A DNA stretch of 64,000 nucleotides, taken from contig NZ_BCTA01000017.1 in the NCBI RefSeq assembly GCF_001570485.1, forward strand, positions 1 to 64,000. Reading direction: 5' to 3'. The position numbers and the translations under genes were made by a program. The stretch is from Mycolicibacterium novocastrense (GTDB taxonomy: Bacteria; Actinomycetota; Actinomycetes; Mycobacteriales; Mycobacteriaceae). The notes beneath the pieces are model-generated. The model was not told the DNA's origin, did no database searches, and saw only the letters and a list, made by a program, of their open reading frames with translations. Below, in pieces: positions 54,713-61,998 of this stretch (its first letter is position 1; every line of letters begins with the position of its first letter).

Positions 54713-55768
54713 CTACAGCGAGCACCCGATCAGGACAGGCTCGGCTGTGAGCTCGATCCCGAATTTCGTTCGGACGCCGTCGCGTACCGCCCTGGCCAGC
54801 GCGATCACCTCGGCGGTGGTGGCGCTGCCGCGGTTGGTCAGCGCCAGCGCATGCTTGGTCGACAGCCGGGCGGCGGCGCCGTCGCCGGGATATCCCTTAC
54901 CGAACCCGGCCTGCTCGACCAGCCAGCCCGCGGCGAGTTTGACCCCGTCGGGGGCCGGATAGTTGGGCACCGGTACGTCGACCGAGGCGCGGACCCGCTC
55001 GAACTCCGCGGCCGTGACGACGGGATTGGTGAAGAACGAGCCCACGCTCCAGGTGTCGTGATCATCCGCGACGAGCACCATGCCCTTACTCGACCGCAAG
55101 GCCAGCACCGCCTCGCGAACCTCGAGCGGATCGGCGCGCGTGCCCTGCTCGGCGCCCAGCGCGGCAGCCAGTTCCCGGTAGCGCAGCGGCGCGCTGCGGC
55201 CGGCCGGATTCAACGCGAACTCCACCTCGAGCACGATCGCGTCGTGCGCGTGTTTGAGCACACTGGTGCGGTAGCCGAACCGCAGTGCCTCCGGCTCGAC
55301 CCAGCGGTCGTCGCCGGTACGCCGGTCCAGCAGCCGCACCCGCCGGATGGTGTCGGCCACCTCGGCGCCGTACGCTCCGACGTTCTGCACCGGTGTGGCT
55401 CCGGCCGATCCCGGTATCCCCGAGAGGCACTCCAGACCACCCAAACCGTGGGCCAGCGAGGTGACCACGACGTCGTCCCAGACCGCACCGGCCTCGGCGC
55501 GCAGCACCTCGCCGTCGACGGTGATCTCGGTGTTGGCCAGATGGATCACCGACAGGTCGGTCAGCTCGTCGGACAACACCACGTTGGAGCCGCCCGCCAG
55601 AACCAGCGCGTCGTCACCGGGGCCGAGCGCGCGGACCACGTCGATGACCTTCTGCGTGGTGTCGCAGGTGATCAGCCGCCGCGCGACGGGTCCGATCCGC
55701 AGCGTGGTCAGGGGCGCAAGCGGCACCCGCTCCTCGACGGAGGCACCCCCTAGCTGCGAACCGACCAC
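54713..55768 (-). CDS. murB: UDP-N-acetylenolpyruvoylglucosamine reductase
   Basis: MurB uses FAD and NADPH to make UDP-MurNAc for peptidoglycan. The 351-residue protein has [13 protein letters not shown] loop [28 protein letters not shown] (core [12 protein letters not shown]), Ser in GSFFTNPVV and a C-terminal Glu in LTAEPVLIG. Type I MurB by length. GTG at 55768. Together with the transpeptidase downstream it forms a cell-wall pair. Confidence 0.95.
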   Translation of the reverse strand: MVGSQLGGASVEERVPLAPLTTLRIGPVARRLITCDTTQKVIDVVRALGPGDDALVLAGGSNVVLSDELTDLSVIHLANTEITVDGEVLRAEAGAVWDDVVVTSLAHGLGGLECLSGIPGSAGATPVQNVGAYGAEVADTIRRVRLLDRRTGDDRWVEPEALRFGYRTSVLKHAHDAIVLEVEFALNPAGRSAPLRYRELAAALGAEQGTRADPLEVREAVLALRSSKGMVLVADDHDTWSVGSFFTNPVVTAAEFERVRASVDVPVPNYPAPDGVKLAAGWLVEQAGFGKGYPGDGAAARLSTKHALALTNRGSATTAEVIALARAVRDGVRTKFGIELTAEPVLIGCSL

Positions 55769-55780
55769 GGGCGGTAACGG

Positions 55781-55786
55781 TAGCCT
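55781..55786 (+). promoter_or_regulatory. -10 element for the DUF2505 gene, leaderless
   Basis: TAGCCT at -14 to -9 from ATG 55795, within the 26-bp divergent gap to murB. Confidence 0.5.
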
Positions 55787-55794
55787 GACCAGCT

Positions 55795-56301
55795 ATGCCG
55801 CGCTCATTCGACATGGCCGCCGAATACGGGGGGACCGTCGAGCAGGTCCACCGGGCGTTCGGCGACGAGCGTTATTGGCTCGCGCGGCTGACGGATTCCG
55901 GCGCCGACATGTACTCGCTGGACTCGATGGTCCTCGACGACAGGGGCGGTATCGACGTCGTCACGACGCAGACGTTGCGCGCCGACCGGCTGCCTGGTGT
56001 GGTGACCCAGTTCCACCGCGGGGACCTGAGCTTCGTGCGCGAGGAGACGTGGAGCCCGGTGTTCGACGGAAAGGCCACCGCGACGGTCAAGGGGTCGATC
56101 CCCGGTGCGCCGGCGAACTTGACGGGCACGGCGGTGCTGGCCCCCGCGGGCGGCGGGTCGCGGCTGCAGTTCACCGTCGAGGTGGAGGTGCGGGTTCCGT
56201 TGGTGGGCGGCAAGATCGAGAACTTCATCGGCGGTCAGCTTGTCGACCTGCTGATCGCCGAACAGCACTTCACGACGCTGTGGATCGCCGAAAACGCTTG
56301 A
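55795..56301 (+). CDS. DUF2505 protein (Rv0481c position)
   Basis: 168 residues of the START/SRPBCC-like DUF2505 type: RSFDMAAEYGGTVEQVHRAFGDE, core TVEQVHRAFGD, DVVTTQTLRAD, and a C-terminal helix GGKIENFIGGQLVDLLIAEQHF, core IENFIGGQLVD. It should bind a hydrophobic ligand; function unknown. Divergent from murB with a 26-bp gap. Confidence 0.82.
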   Translation: MPRSFDMAAEYGGTVEQVHRAFGDERYWLARLTDSGADMYSLDSMVLDDRGGIDVVTTQTLRADRLPGVVTQFHRGDLSFVREETWSPVFDGKATATVKGSIPGAPANLTGTAVLAPAGGGSRLQFTVEVEVRVPLVGGKIENFIGGQLVDLLIAEQHFTTLWIAENA

Positions 56302-56360
56302 GGCGTAACGTCAGGTGGCGGTGCCGCCGAGCGCGGTGACGCAGAACCGCCGGCGGACCA

Positions 56361-56366
56361 TAGACT
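56361..56366 (+). promoter_or_regulatory. -10 element for the methyltransferase gene, leaderless
   Basis: TAGACT at -13 to -8 from ATG 56374. Confidence 0.5.
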
Positions 56367-56373
56367 CGGAACC

Positions 56374-57156
56374 ATGAGCGGGCCCATCGGTCAGCTGACA
56401 CGGGGTACCACCGGCTACAACCGGTTGCGCCGCAGTGACCGCTGGCTCGTGCACGCGCCGCGCGTCCGGGCCGCGCTGGCCGCTGCCGAGGATCCGCTGG
56501 TCATTGATCTCGGTTACGGCGCCTTGCCGGTGACGACGCTCGAGCTCGCCGCACGGCTGCGGGTGGTGCGCAACGACATTCGCGTCGTGGGCCTGGAGAT
56601 CGATCCCGACCGCGTGCAGACGGCGCAGGCGGCGGAGTCCCGGGTGGTGCAGTTCGGCCTCGGCGGTTTCGAATTGGCGGGGCTGCGGCCCGTCCTGGTG
56701 CGGGCGTTCAACGTGTTGCGGCAGTACCCGGTCGAAGCGGTGCACGAGGCGTGGTCGACGATGCAGCGACAGCTCGCGACCGGTGGCCTGATCGTCGACG
56801 GCACCTGCGACGAACTCGGCCGCCGAGCCTGTTGGATTCTGCTGGACGAGAACGGTCCGGTGAGCCTGACGCTGGCGTGCGACCCGTTCGCGATCGAACG
56901 GCCGTCCGATCTGGCCGAGCGGCTGCCGAAGGCACTGATCCACCACAACGTCGACGGTCAACCCGTGCACGCATTGCTGAGCGCCGCCGACCGCGCGTGG
57001 GCCAGCGTTGCGGGGCACGGGGTGTTCGGCCCGCGGGTGCGGTGGCGCGCGATGCTGGAACTGTTGCACGACAGCGGTTTTCCTGTCGTACCCGCGCGCC
57101 GGCGGATGCGCGACGGGGTGTTGACCGTACCCTGGCCGACCGTCGCACCGACCTGA
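56374..57156 (+). CDS. Class I SAM-dependent methyltransferase-like protein
   Basis: 260 residues. The SAM-binding strand-loop VIDLGYGALPVTTLELA, core DLGYGALPVTT (about residue 44), is followed by VVGLEIDPDRVQ with the acidic ribose-binding residue. C-terminal half includes GRRACWILLDENGP and PRVRWRAMLELLH. The acceptor is unknown; it does not look like a tRNA or cobalamin methylase. The stop is six bases before the converging symporter stop. Confidence 0.78.
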   Translation: MSGPIGQLTRGTTGYNRLRRSDRWLVHAPRVRAALAAAEDPLVIDLGYGALPVTTLELAARLRVVRNDIRVVGLEIDPDRVQTAQAAESRVVQFGLGGFELAGLRPVLVRAFNVLRQYPVEAVHEAWSTMQRQLATGGLIVDGTCDELGRRACWILLDENGPVSLTLACDPFAIERPSDLAERLPKALIHHNVDGQPVHALLSAADRAWASVAGHGVFGPRVRWRAMLELLHDSGFPVVPARRRMRDGVLTVPWPTVAPT

Positions 57157-57162
57157 GCCCGG

Positions 57163-58701
57163 CTACGCCGGTCCGGGCTTTCCTGCCAGCACCGGTACGC
57201 CGTGCTCGATCTCTTCTGCGGTCGCATCGAGCGCGTCGTCGACGTCCTTGGCCAACTGGATGTCCAGCCCCCGCAGATGCGCCGGTCGGGTCATCAGCGA
57301 CACGGCGAGGTAGGTGACGATTGCCGCGGCGAACGCGATGAACGTCGGCCAACCGTCGAAACTTGCCGGCACGAGGTCGTTTCGGACGTACAGGATGGTG
57401 TTGTCGACGCCGTAGATCGTCGGCGTCAGCATGAACAGGACGAGACGGACAACCAATCCCACACCCATCGCGGCGATCGCCGCGGCGGTGGTGCCTCGCC
57501 GCCACACCAGCCCGAGGATGAAGGGCACGACCAAACAGGCCAGCAGCAGGTCGAACGCGAGGGTCAGCAGGATGCCCGTCTGTTTGACGTAGATCGCGAA
57601 CGCGATCGAGAACACCGTCATCGGGACCATCGCGATACGGGTCGCACGCAGCAGCGGGTCGCGCTGGCCGGGCACGTGGACACGCCGGATACCGCCGAGG
57701 TTGCGAACGCAGACATTCGAGATCGCCAGGATCGCCCCGTTGGCGGTGCTCATCGACGCGCCGACCAGCCCGCACAACACGATCACGGTGAGCACCGTCG
57801 GAGCGTATTCGCCGAGAAGCACGAAAAGTGGTGGGCCGTCGATGTCTTCGGGCAGGAAGGTCTTGGCGGCCAACACCACCAGGCCGAACGGTACACAGAT
57901 CGCGACCGTGCCGGTGGCCGCGACGAAGCACGCGCGGCGCGCGCTCGTGGGCGACTTGGCGGCGAACACCCGCTGCATGAAGTCGATCGCGACGATGTCG
58001 CCGATGCCGAGCGCGAGCAACGTGGCCCAGTTGATCACCGCGCCCTGGTCCGGGTCCGACAACTGCCCGAGGGCCAGCGGCCCGGTGCCGTCGGCGATTT
58101 CGAGGGTGTGCGTGTAAGCCATCCACACCAGCATCCCGATCGCACCGATCAGGATCAGCGACATCTGGATGATCGCGGTGTAGGCGTCGGCGATCAGGCC
58201 ACCGGTGCCGGTGTAGGCCACCGCAATTCCCGCAATGAGCACGACACCCAGCCAGTACGGCATGCCCAGGAAGTAGTTGAACAGGAAGCCACCCGCGACC
58301 AGGTTGCCCGCCACCAGCATGCAGAATCCGACCGCCAGCAGCGCGGAGGCGCCGACCTCCACCGACCGGCCGAATCTCAGGCGGTAGTAATCGGGAAACG
58401 ACGTCAACCCCATGCGGTTCATCGGTTTGGCGAAGAACACGCCCGTGATGGTCAGGCACAGTGCCAGGCCGAGCGGCAGGCTCGCACCCGCCCAGAAGCC
58501 GAACTCGTAGGCGAGGTCGGTGTTGCCCAGCGTGGCGTTGGTGTCGACGGCCGAGCCCATCAACGCCCCGCCGATCAGCCAGTAGGGCAACATTCGGCCG
58601 CCGACAAGGAAATTCGAGCTGTCGCCTTCGATGCGTTTGGACACGTAGAAACCGACGGCCACGACGACGACGATGCTGACCGCCACACCGAGAAGAATCA
58701 T
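57163..58701 (-). CDS. Sodium:solute symporter family protein under a guanidine-I riboswitch
   Basis: A 512-residue SSS-family permease with about 13 transmembrane helices and a short N-terminal helix outside. GGLIADAYTAIIQMSLILIG (core GGLIADAYTAIIQ) is the SSS signature in helix 5-6, and the first helices contain NATLGNTDLAYEFGFW. Relatives carry proline, pantothenate, urea or other solutes with sodium. Its leader contains a guanidine-I (ykkC) aptamer, so expression should rise with guanidinium; I infer transport of guanidinium or a guanidino compound. ATG at 58701 has AGGAG before it. Divergent from the ureohydrolase. Confidence 0.85.
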   Translation of the reverse strand: MILLGVAVSIVVVVAVGFYVSKRIEGDSSNFLVGGRMLPYWLIGGALMGSAVDTNATLGNTDLAYEFGFWAGASLPLGLALCLTITGVFFAKPMNRMGLTSFPDYYRLRFGRSVEVGASALLAVGFCMLVAGNLVAGGFLFNYFLGMPYWLGVVLIAGIAVAYTGTGGLIADAYTAIIQMSLILIGAIGMLVWMAYTHTLEIADGTGPLALGQLSDPDQGAVINWATLLALGIGDIVAIDFMQRVFAAKSPTSARRACFVAATGTVAICVPFGLVVLAAKTFLPEDIDGPPLFVLLGEYAPTVLTVIVLCGLVGASMSTANGAILAISNVCVRNLGGIRRVHVPGQRDPLLRATRIAMVPMTVFSIAFAIYVKQTGILLTLAFDLLLACLVVPFILGLVWRRGTTAAAIAAMGVGLVVRLVLFMLTPTIYGVDNTILYVRNDLVPASFDGWPTFIAFAAAIVTYLAVSLMTRPAHLRGLDIQLAKDVDDALDATAEEIEHGVPVLAGKPGPA

Positions 58702-58713
58702 CTGGAGCTCCTA

Positions 58714-58822
58714 TGCGCGATGGAGTCTCCCGGGCTTTTCTCCCGCCGTGGAACGGACGCCGCAGTCCGCCTGCACCTCTCGGACCAGACCCGCATGACT
58801 GCGGCGGAACCCTAGGCGCGCC
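58714..58822 (-). ncRNA. Guanidine-I (ykkC) riboswitch of the symporter gene
   Basis: Read on the minus strand, the conserved blocks of the ykkC aptamer stand in order: CTAGGGTTCCG (58814 to 58804), CTGGTCCGAGAG (58787 to 58776), ACGGCGGGAGA (58749 to 58739) and AAAAGCCCGGGAGA (58739 to 58726). GCGCG near 58817-58821 can pair with CGCGC at 58715-58719 to close P1. The aptamer ends only about 20 bases before the ATG, and ACTCC directly after it can pair with the AGGAG site, so translation control is plausible. Ligand: guanidinium, which opens expression. Boundaries are approximate. Confidence 0.93.
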
Positions 58823-58839
58823 TCACAGTCACCTGTGAG
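58822..58839. promoter_or_regulatory. Palindrome at the centre of the guanidine intergenic region
   Basis: CTCACAG (58822-58828), TCAC, CTGTGAG (58833-58839): perfect 7-4-7 inverted repeat just upstream of the guanidine-I aptamer. It can be an operator, a leader hairpin or part of the promoter. The rest of the gap (58840-58963) holds the two divergent promoters, which I cannot place exactly. Confidence 0.5.
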
Positions 58840-58963
58840 TCGTCGACCAGATAAACGTCGCGGCGTTACGGCCGACCGCGTCCGGTGTTAACGCTTTGTT
58901 TCGATTCGAGTAGCGCGTGGACCATTTCGGATCAACAATGCCCGCAGGAGCCGTGTCGGCTCC

Positions 58964-59004
58964 CCGGACGAGTGTGCCGTACCCGGTCAGCGACAAGACG
59001 GCAC
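58964..59004 (+). ncRNA. Guanidine-III (ykkC-III) riboswitch of the ureohydrolase gene
   Basis: The plus strand reads CCGGACGAG, TGTGCCGT, ACCCGGTCAG, CGACAAGACGGCAC, nearly identical to the published guanidine-III aptamer of Thermobifida fusca as I remember it, differing in the helix bases and one inserted C. The GTGCCGT/ACGGCAC helix is kept by pairing, and CCGG/CCGG pseudoknot bases are present. The ribosome binding site AGGAG (59008-59012) follows four bases later and the GTG start at 59018, so ligand should free translation. Short ykkC-III RNAs are typical of actinobacteria and proteobacteria. Confidence 0.95.
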
Positions 59005-59017
59005 ATCAGGAGCACCC

Positions 59018-60160
59018 GTGACCGAAAGCAACCAACCCCTCAACGCCGAGGGCGCCTGGGCTCAGCAGGCCGAGGCCCGCTTGTCCGACCGCCGCGAACG
59101 CGAGGAGATCGAACGCAGCCTGACGTTCGGGCTGGAGGCTGCCCCGACGATCAACGACCGTCGCATCTCGACGTTCGTCCGCGGCGAGTTGCCGCACTTC
59201 GCCGGCGAGCGCGGCACCTTCCTCAAGTGTCCGTTCGTCGAGGACGTGAACCAGGTCGACGACGCGGAGGTCGCGATCTTCGGCGTGCCCCTCGACGCCG
59301 GCGCCACGTACCGTCCCGGAACGCGCTTCGGCCCGCAGGGAATTCGGCGCTCCACCAACCTCTTCGGCACCTATAACTACGAGTCCGGCGTCGATCTGCG
59401 CGAGCAGCTCAACATGGTCGACATCGGCGACGTGTTCACGATTCCCGGAAATCTGGAGAAGTCCTTCGACCAGATCAGCCAGGCCATGGCGCATGTGGTG
59501 AGCAAGGGCGTGATGCCCGTCGTGCTGGGCGGCGACCATTCGATCGGTTTCCCCACCATCCGCGGGATGGCCCCGTACCTGGACGGCAACGTCGGGATCA
59601 TCCATTTCGACCGCCACGTCGACACCCAGGAGACCGACCTCGACGAGCGCATGCACACCACGCCGTGGTTCCACGCGACCAACATCAAGAACGCGCCCGC
59701 CACCAACCTGGTGCAGATCGGTATCGGCGGGTGGCAGGCACCGCGGGCGGGGGTCAAGGTCGGGCGTGAGCGGCAGTCGACGGTGATCACGGTCGGCGAC
59801 GTCGAGCGGGTCGGTGTCGAGAAGATCGCCGAGATGGCGCTGGAGATCGCGTGGAAGGACGCCAAGGCGGTGTACCTGTCCTTCGACATCGATGTGATCG
59901 ACGCCGGGTTCGTTCCGGGCACCGGCTGGCCCGAGCCCGGCGGACTGTTGCCGCGCGAGGCGCTGAACCTCGTCAAGATGGTGTCCGAGCCGGGGCTGGC
60001 CGGTATCGAGGTGGTCGAATGCTCACCGCCGTACGACTGGGCCGAGCAGACCGCGTTGTTGAGTTCGCGGGTGATTCTCGACAGCCTCGCCGCGCAGGTG
60101 CGCTCCGGCAAGCTGGGCAACAAGGCCGCAGCGCTGCCCCGCCCGGCCTGGGGGCCATAG
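59018..60160 (+). CDS. Ureohydrolase-family enzyme, probable guanidine hydrolase
   Basis: A 380-residue member of the arginase/agmatinase family. Metal ligands are seen in GGDHS (His174), FDRHVD (Asp198, His200, Asp202) and SFDIDVID (Asp290, Asp292). The normal DAHxD is DRHVD here, and the N-terminal 85 residues are longer than in agmatinase, as in guanidine hydrolases. It would be called agmatinase by homology. A guanidine-III riboswitch in its leader and a divergent guanidine-I-controlled symporter instead suggest guanidine to urea and ammonia. Known guanidine hydrolases need nickel and HypA/B-like helper proteins; none is in this window. Agmatine or guanidinobutyrate remain possible. Start GTG 59018 is set by AGGAG. 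Confidence 0.85.
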   Translation: MTESNQPLNAEGAWAQQAEARLSDRREREEIERSLTFGLEAAPTINDRRISTFVRGELPHFAGERGTFLKCPFVEDVNQVDDAEVAIFGVPLDAGATYRPGTRFGPQGIRRSTNLFGTYNYESGVDLREQLNMVDIGDVFTIPGNLEKSFDQISQAMAHVVSKGVMPVVLGGDHSIGFPTIRGMAPYLDGNVGIIHFDRHVDTQETDLDERMHTTPWFHATNIKNAPATNLVQIGIGGWQAPRAGVKVGRERQSTVITVGDVERVGVEKIAEMALEIAWKDAKAVYLSFDIDVIDAGFVPGTGWPEPGGLLPREALNLVKMVSEPGLAGIEVVECSPPYDWAEQTALLSSRVILDSLAAQVRSGKLGNKAAALPRPAWGP

Positions 60161-60243
60161 CCGCCTTTGAGCTCGCCGAGACTGCGCTATTTGACGAGAT
60201 TCGCCCTGTTTCCGTCAGAAACCGTAGTTTCGGCGAAGCGCCG

Positions 60244-60249
60244 TAGGCT
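60244..60249 (+). promoter_or_regulatory. -10 element for the nitrilase-family gene, leaderless
   Basis: TAGGCT at -13 to -8 from ATG 60257, so this gene has its own promoter and need not follow the guanidine module. Confidence 0.5.
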
Positions 60250-60256
60250 GGGGCCC

Positions 60257-61072
60257 ATGCGGATTGCCCTCGCGCAGATCCTCAGCGGCACCGACCCGTC
60301 GGCGAACCTCGCGGTCGTGGCGGACTACACCCGCCGCGCCGCCGACGCCGGCGCCCGGATGGTGCTGTTCCCCGAGGCCACGATGTGCCGGTTCGGGGTG
60401 CCGCTGGCCCCGGTCGCCGAACCGCTCGACGGGCCGTGGGCCTCGGGCGTGCGGGCCATCGCCGAGCGGGCGGGCATCGTCGTCGTCGCGGGCATGTTCG
60501 TGCCTTCGGGCGACGGGCGGGTTCTCAACACGCTGATCGCCGCCGGCGACGGTGTTGACGCGCACTACGAGAAGATCCACCTCTACGACGCGTTCGGGTT
60601 CCAGGAGTCCAAGACGGTCGCGCCCGGCCGGGAGCCGGTCCTGATCGAGGTCGACGGTGTGAGTGTCGGGCTGACGCTGTGCTACGACGTCCGCTTTCCG
60701 GAGCTCTACGTCGAGCTGGCGGAACGGGGTGCGCAGCTGATCACCGTGCACGCGTCGTGGGGCAGCGGGCCGGGCAAGCTCGACCAGTGGACGTTGCTGG
60801 CGAGGGCCCGCGCGATCGACACGACCGGCTTCGTCGCCGCCGTCGACCAGGGCTGTCCGGAACCCGACATCGCGGCGCTCGGTCCGACCGGCGTGGGAAG
60901 CAGCCTGGTCGCGTCCCCGACCGGTGACGTGCTGGTCAGTGCGGGCGACGACCCGCAGTTGCTGGTGACGGACATCGACCTGGAGGACGGGCGCAAGGTG
61001 CGCGAGACGGTCGCGGTGTTGCGCAACCGCGCGGACTTTGCTCGTCGCGGTAAGGCAGAATCGCGCTCGTGA
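60257..61072 (+). CDS. Carbon-nitrogen hydrolase, nitrilase superfamily (Rv0480c position)
   Basis: A 271-residue CN hydrolase with the Glu-Lys-Cys triad: Glu in LFPEATMC, Lys in YEKIHLYDAF and Cys in TLCYDVRFPEL. The ending resembles Nit1/omega-amidase and deaminated-glutathione amidases. The exact amide is unknown. ATG at 60257 is chosen for MRIALAQI and the -10 spacing. GTGA overlap joins it to the DUF2993 gene. Substrate may be linked to nitrogen metabolism but the leaderless promoter argues against guanidine control. Confidence 0.88.
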   Translation: MRIALAQILSGTDPSANLAVVADYTRRAADAGARMVLFPEATMCRFGVPLAPVAEPLDGPWASGVRAIAERAGIVVVAGMFVPSGDGRVLNTLIAAGDGVDAHYEKIHLYDAFGFQESKTVAPGREPVLIEVDGVSVGLTLCYDVRFPELYVELAERGAQLITVHASWGSGPGKLDQWTLLARARAIDTTGFVAAVDQGCPEPDIAALGPTGVGSSLVASPTGDVLVSAGDDPQLLVTDIDLEDGRKVRETVAVLRNRADFARRGKAESRS

Positions 61073-61995
61073 CTGACCCGTGGGCCCGCCCGAACCAGCC
61101 GTCGCCGCCGCAGGGCCAGGTCCCCTCGCCACAGCAGGACCAGGCTCCGCCACCGCAGGGCTCGCCGCCGCAGGGCCCGCCGCCGCAGGGGCCGCCGCCC
61201 GGACCCCATGGAGCCAATGAACCGGGCCGAAGCGAGCCACCGCCCTCGGAGTCCAAGCTCAGGAGCCTGCTGCGCGATCCGCTGTCGATCGTGCTGGTGG
61301 TCGTCATCGTGGTGGCCCTGGTGCTGGCCGGCGTGCTCGCCGGCGAACTGTACGCACGTAAGCGCGCGAACGACGTCGTCGCAGGTGTCACGTCATGCGT
61401 GGTCGAAGACGAGGCGAGCGCATCGTTCGGCGTCATGCCGCCGTTCCTGATCCAGCACATGTCCGGCCACTACACGAACATCCACATCGAGACCGCAGGC
61501 AATCAGATCCGCGACGCCAAGGGTATGAAGGTCGAGTTGACCATCGAGGACGTCCGCCTCGAGGACACGGCCACCTCGGGCGGAACGATCGGTTCACTGG
61601 TCGCCGACATCAACTGGTCGTCGGAGGGCATTCGGCAGACCATCTCCGATTCGATCCCGCTCATCGGCGCGTTCGTCAGCGGTGTCACGACCAACCCGTC
61701 CGACGACACGATCGAGTTGGAAGGCGGGCTCGGCTCGATCAGGGCCCGGCCGGCGGTCGTCGACGGCGGGATCTCGCTACAGGTGATCGAACTGACCGGT
61801 CTGGGTTTCACGCTGCCCCGCGAAGCCGTGCAGCCGGCGTTGGACGCGTTCACTTCCGAGCTGACGAAGAACTACCCGATGAACATCAAGGCCGATTCGG
61901 TGGAGGTCACCGATGAGGGTGTGGTGAGCCGGTTCTCGACGCGTAACGCCGATATCCCGAAGGGTCAGCAGGATCCCTGCTTCGCCGAGCTGTGA
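61069..61995 (+). CDS. DUF2993 (LmeA-like) membrane-anchored protein (Rv0479c position)
   Basis: 308 residues: 60 residues of Pro/Gln/Gly-rich cytoplasmic tail with SPPQGPPPQGPP units, one transmembrane helix (about 70-92), and an external DUF2993 domain that begins RANDVVAGVTSCVVEDEA. DUF2993 resembles tubular lipid-binding proteins such as LmeA, which acts on lipoglycans. Two Cys (CVVE and the near-terminal PCFAEL) may form a disulfide. GTG start at 61069 overlaps the nitrilase-family stop. Confidence 0.8.
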   Translation: MTDPWARPNQPSPPQGQVPSPQQDQAPPPQGSPPQGPPPQGPPPGPHGANEPGRSEPPPSESKLRSLLRDPLSIVLVVVIVVALVLAGVLAGELYARKRANDVVAGVTSCVVEDEASASFGVMPPFLIQHMSGHYTNIHIETAGNQIRDAKGMKVELTIEDVRLEDTATSGGTIGSLVADINWSSEGIRQTISDSIPLIGAFVSGVTTNPSDDTIELEGGLGSIRARPAVVDGGISLQVIELTGLGFTLPREAVQPALDAFTSELTKNYPMNIKADSVEVTDEGVVSRFSTRNADIPKGQQDPCFAEL

Positions 61996-61998
61996 CCG

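Noticed and set aside
56708..58459. A 583-codon minus-strand frame inside the symporter and methyltransferase genes
   Set aside because: Shadow frame with Arg-rich composition; the SSS protein in another frame has clear membrane helices.
58860..58963. A third riboswitch or upstream peptide before the guanidine-III element
   Set aside because: No conserved guanidine-II hairpin pair (ACGR loops) and no start codon with ribosome binding site and adequate frame.
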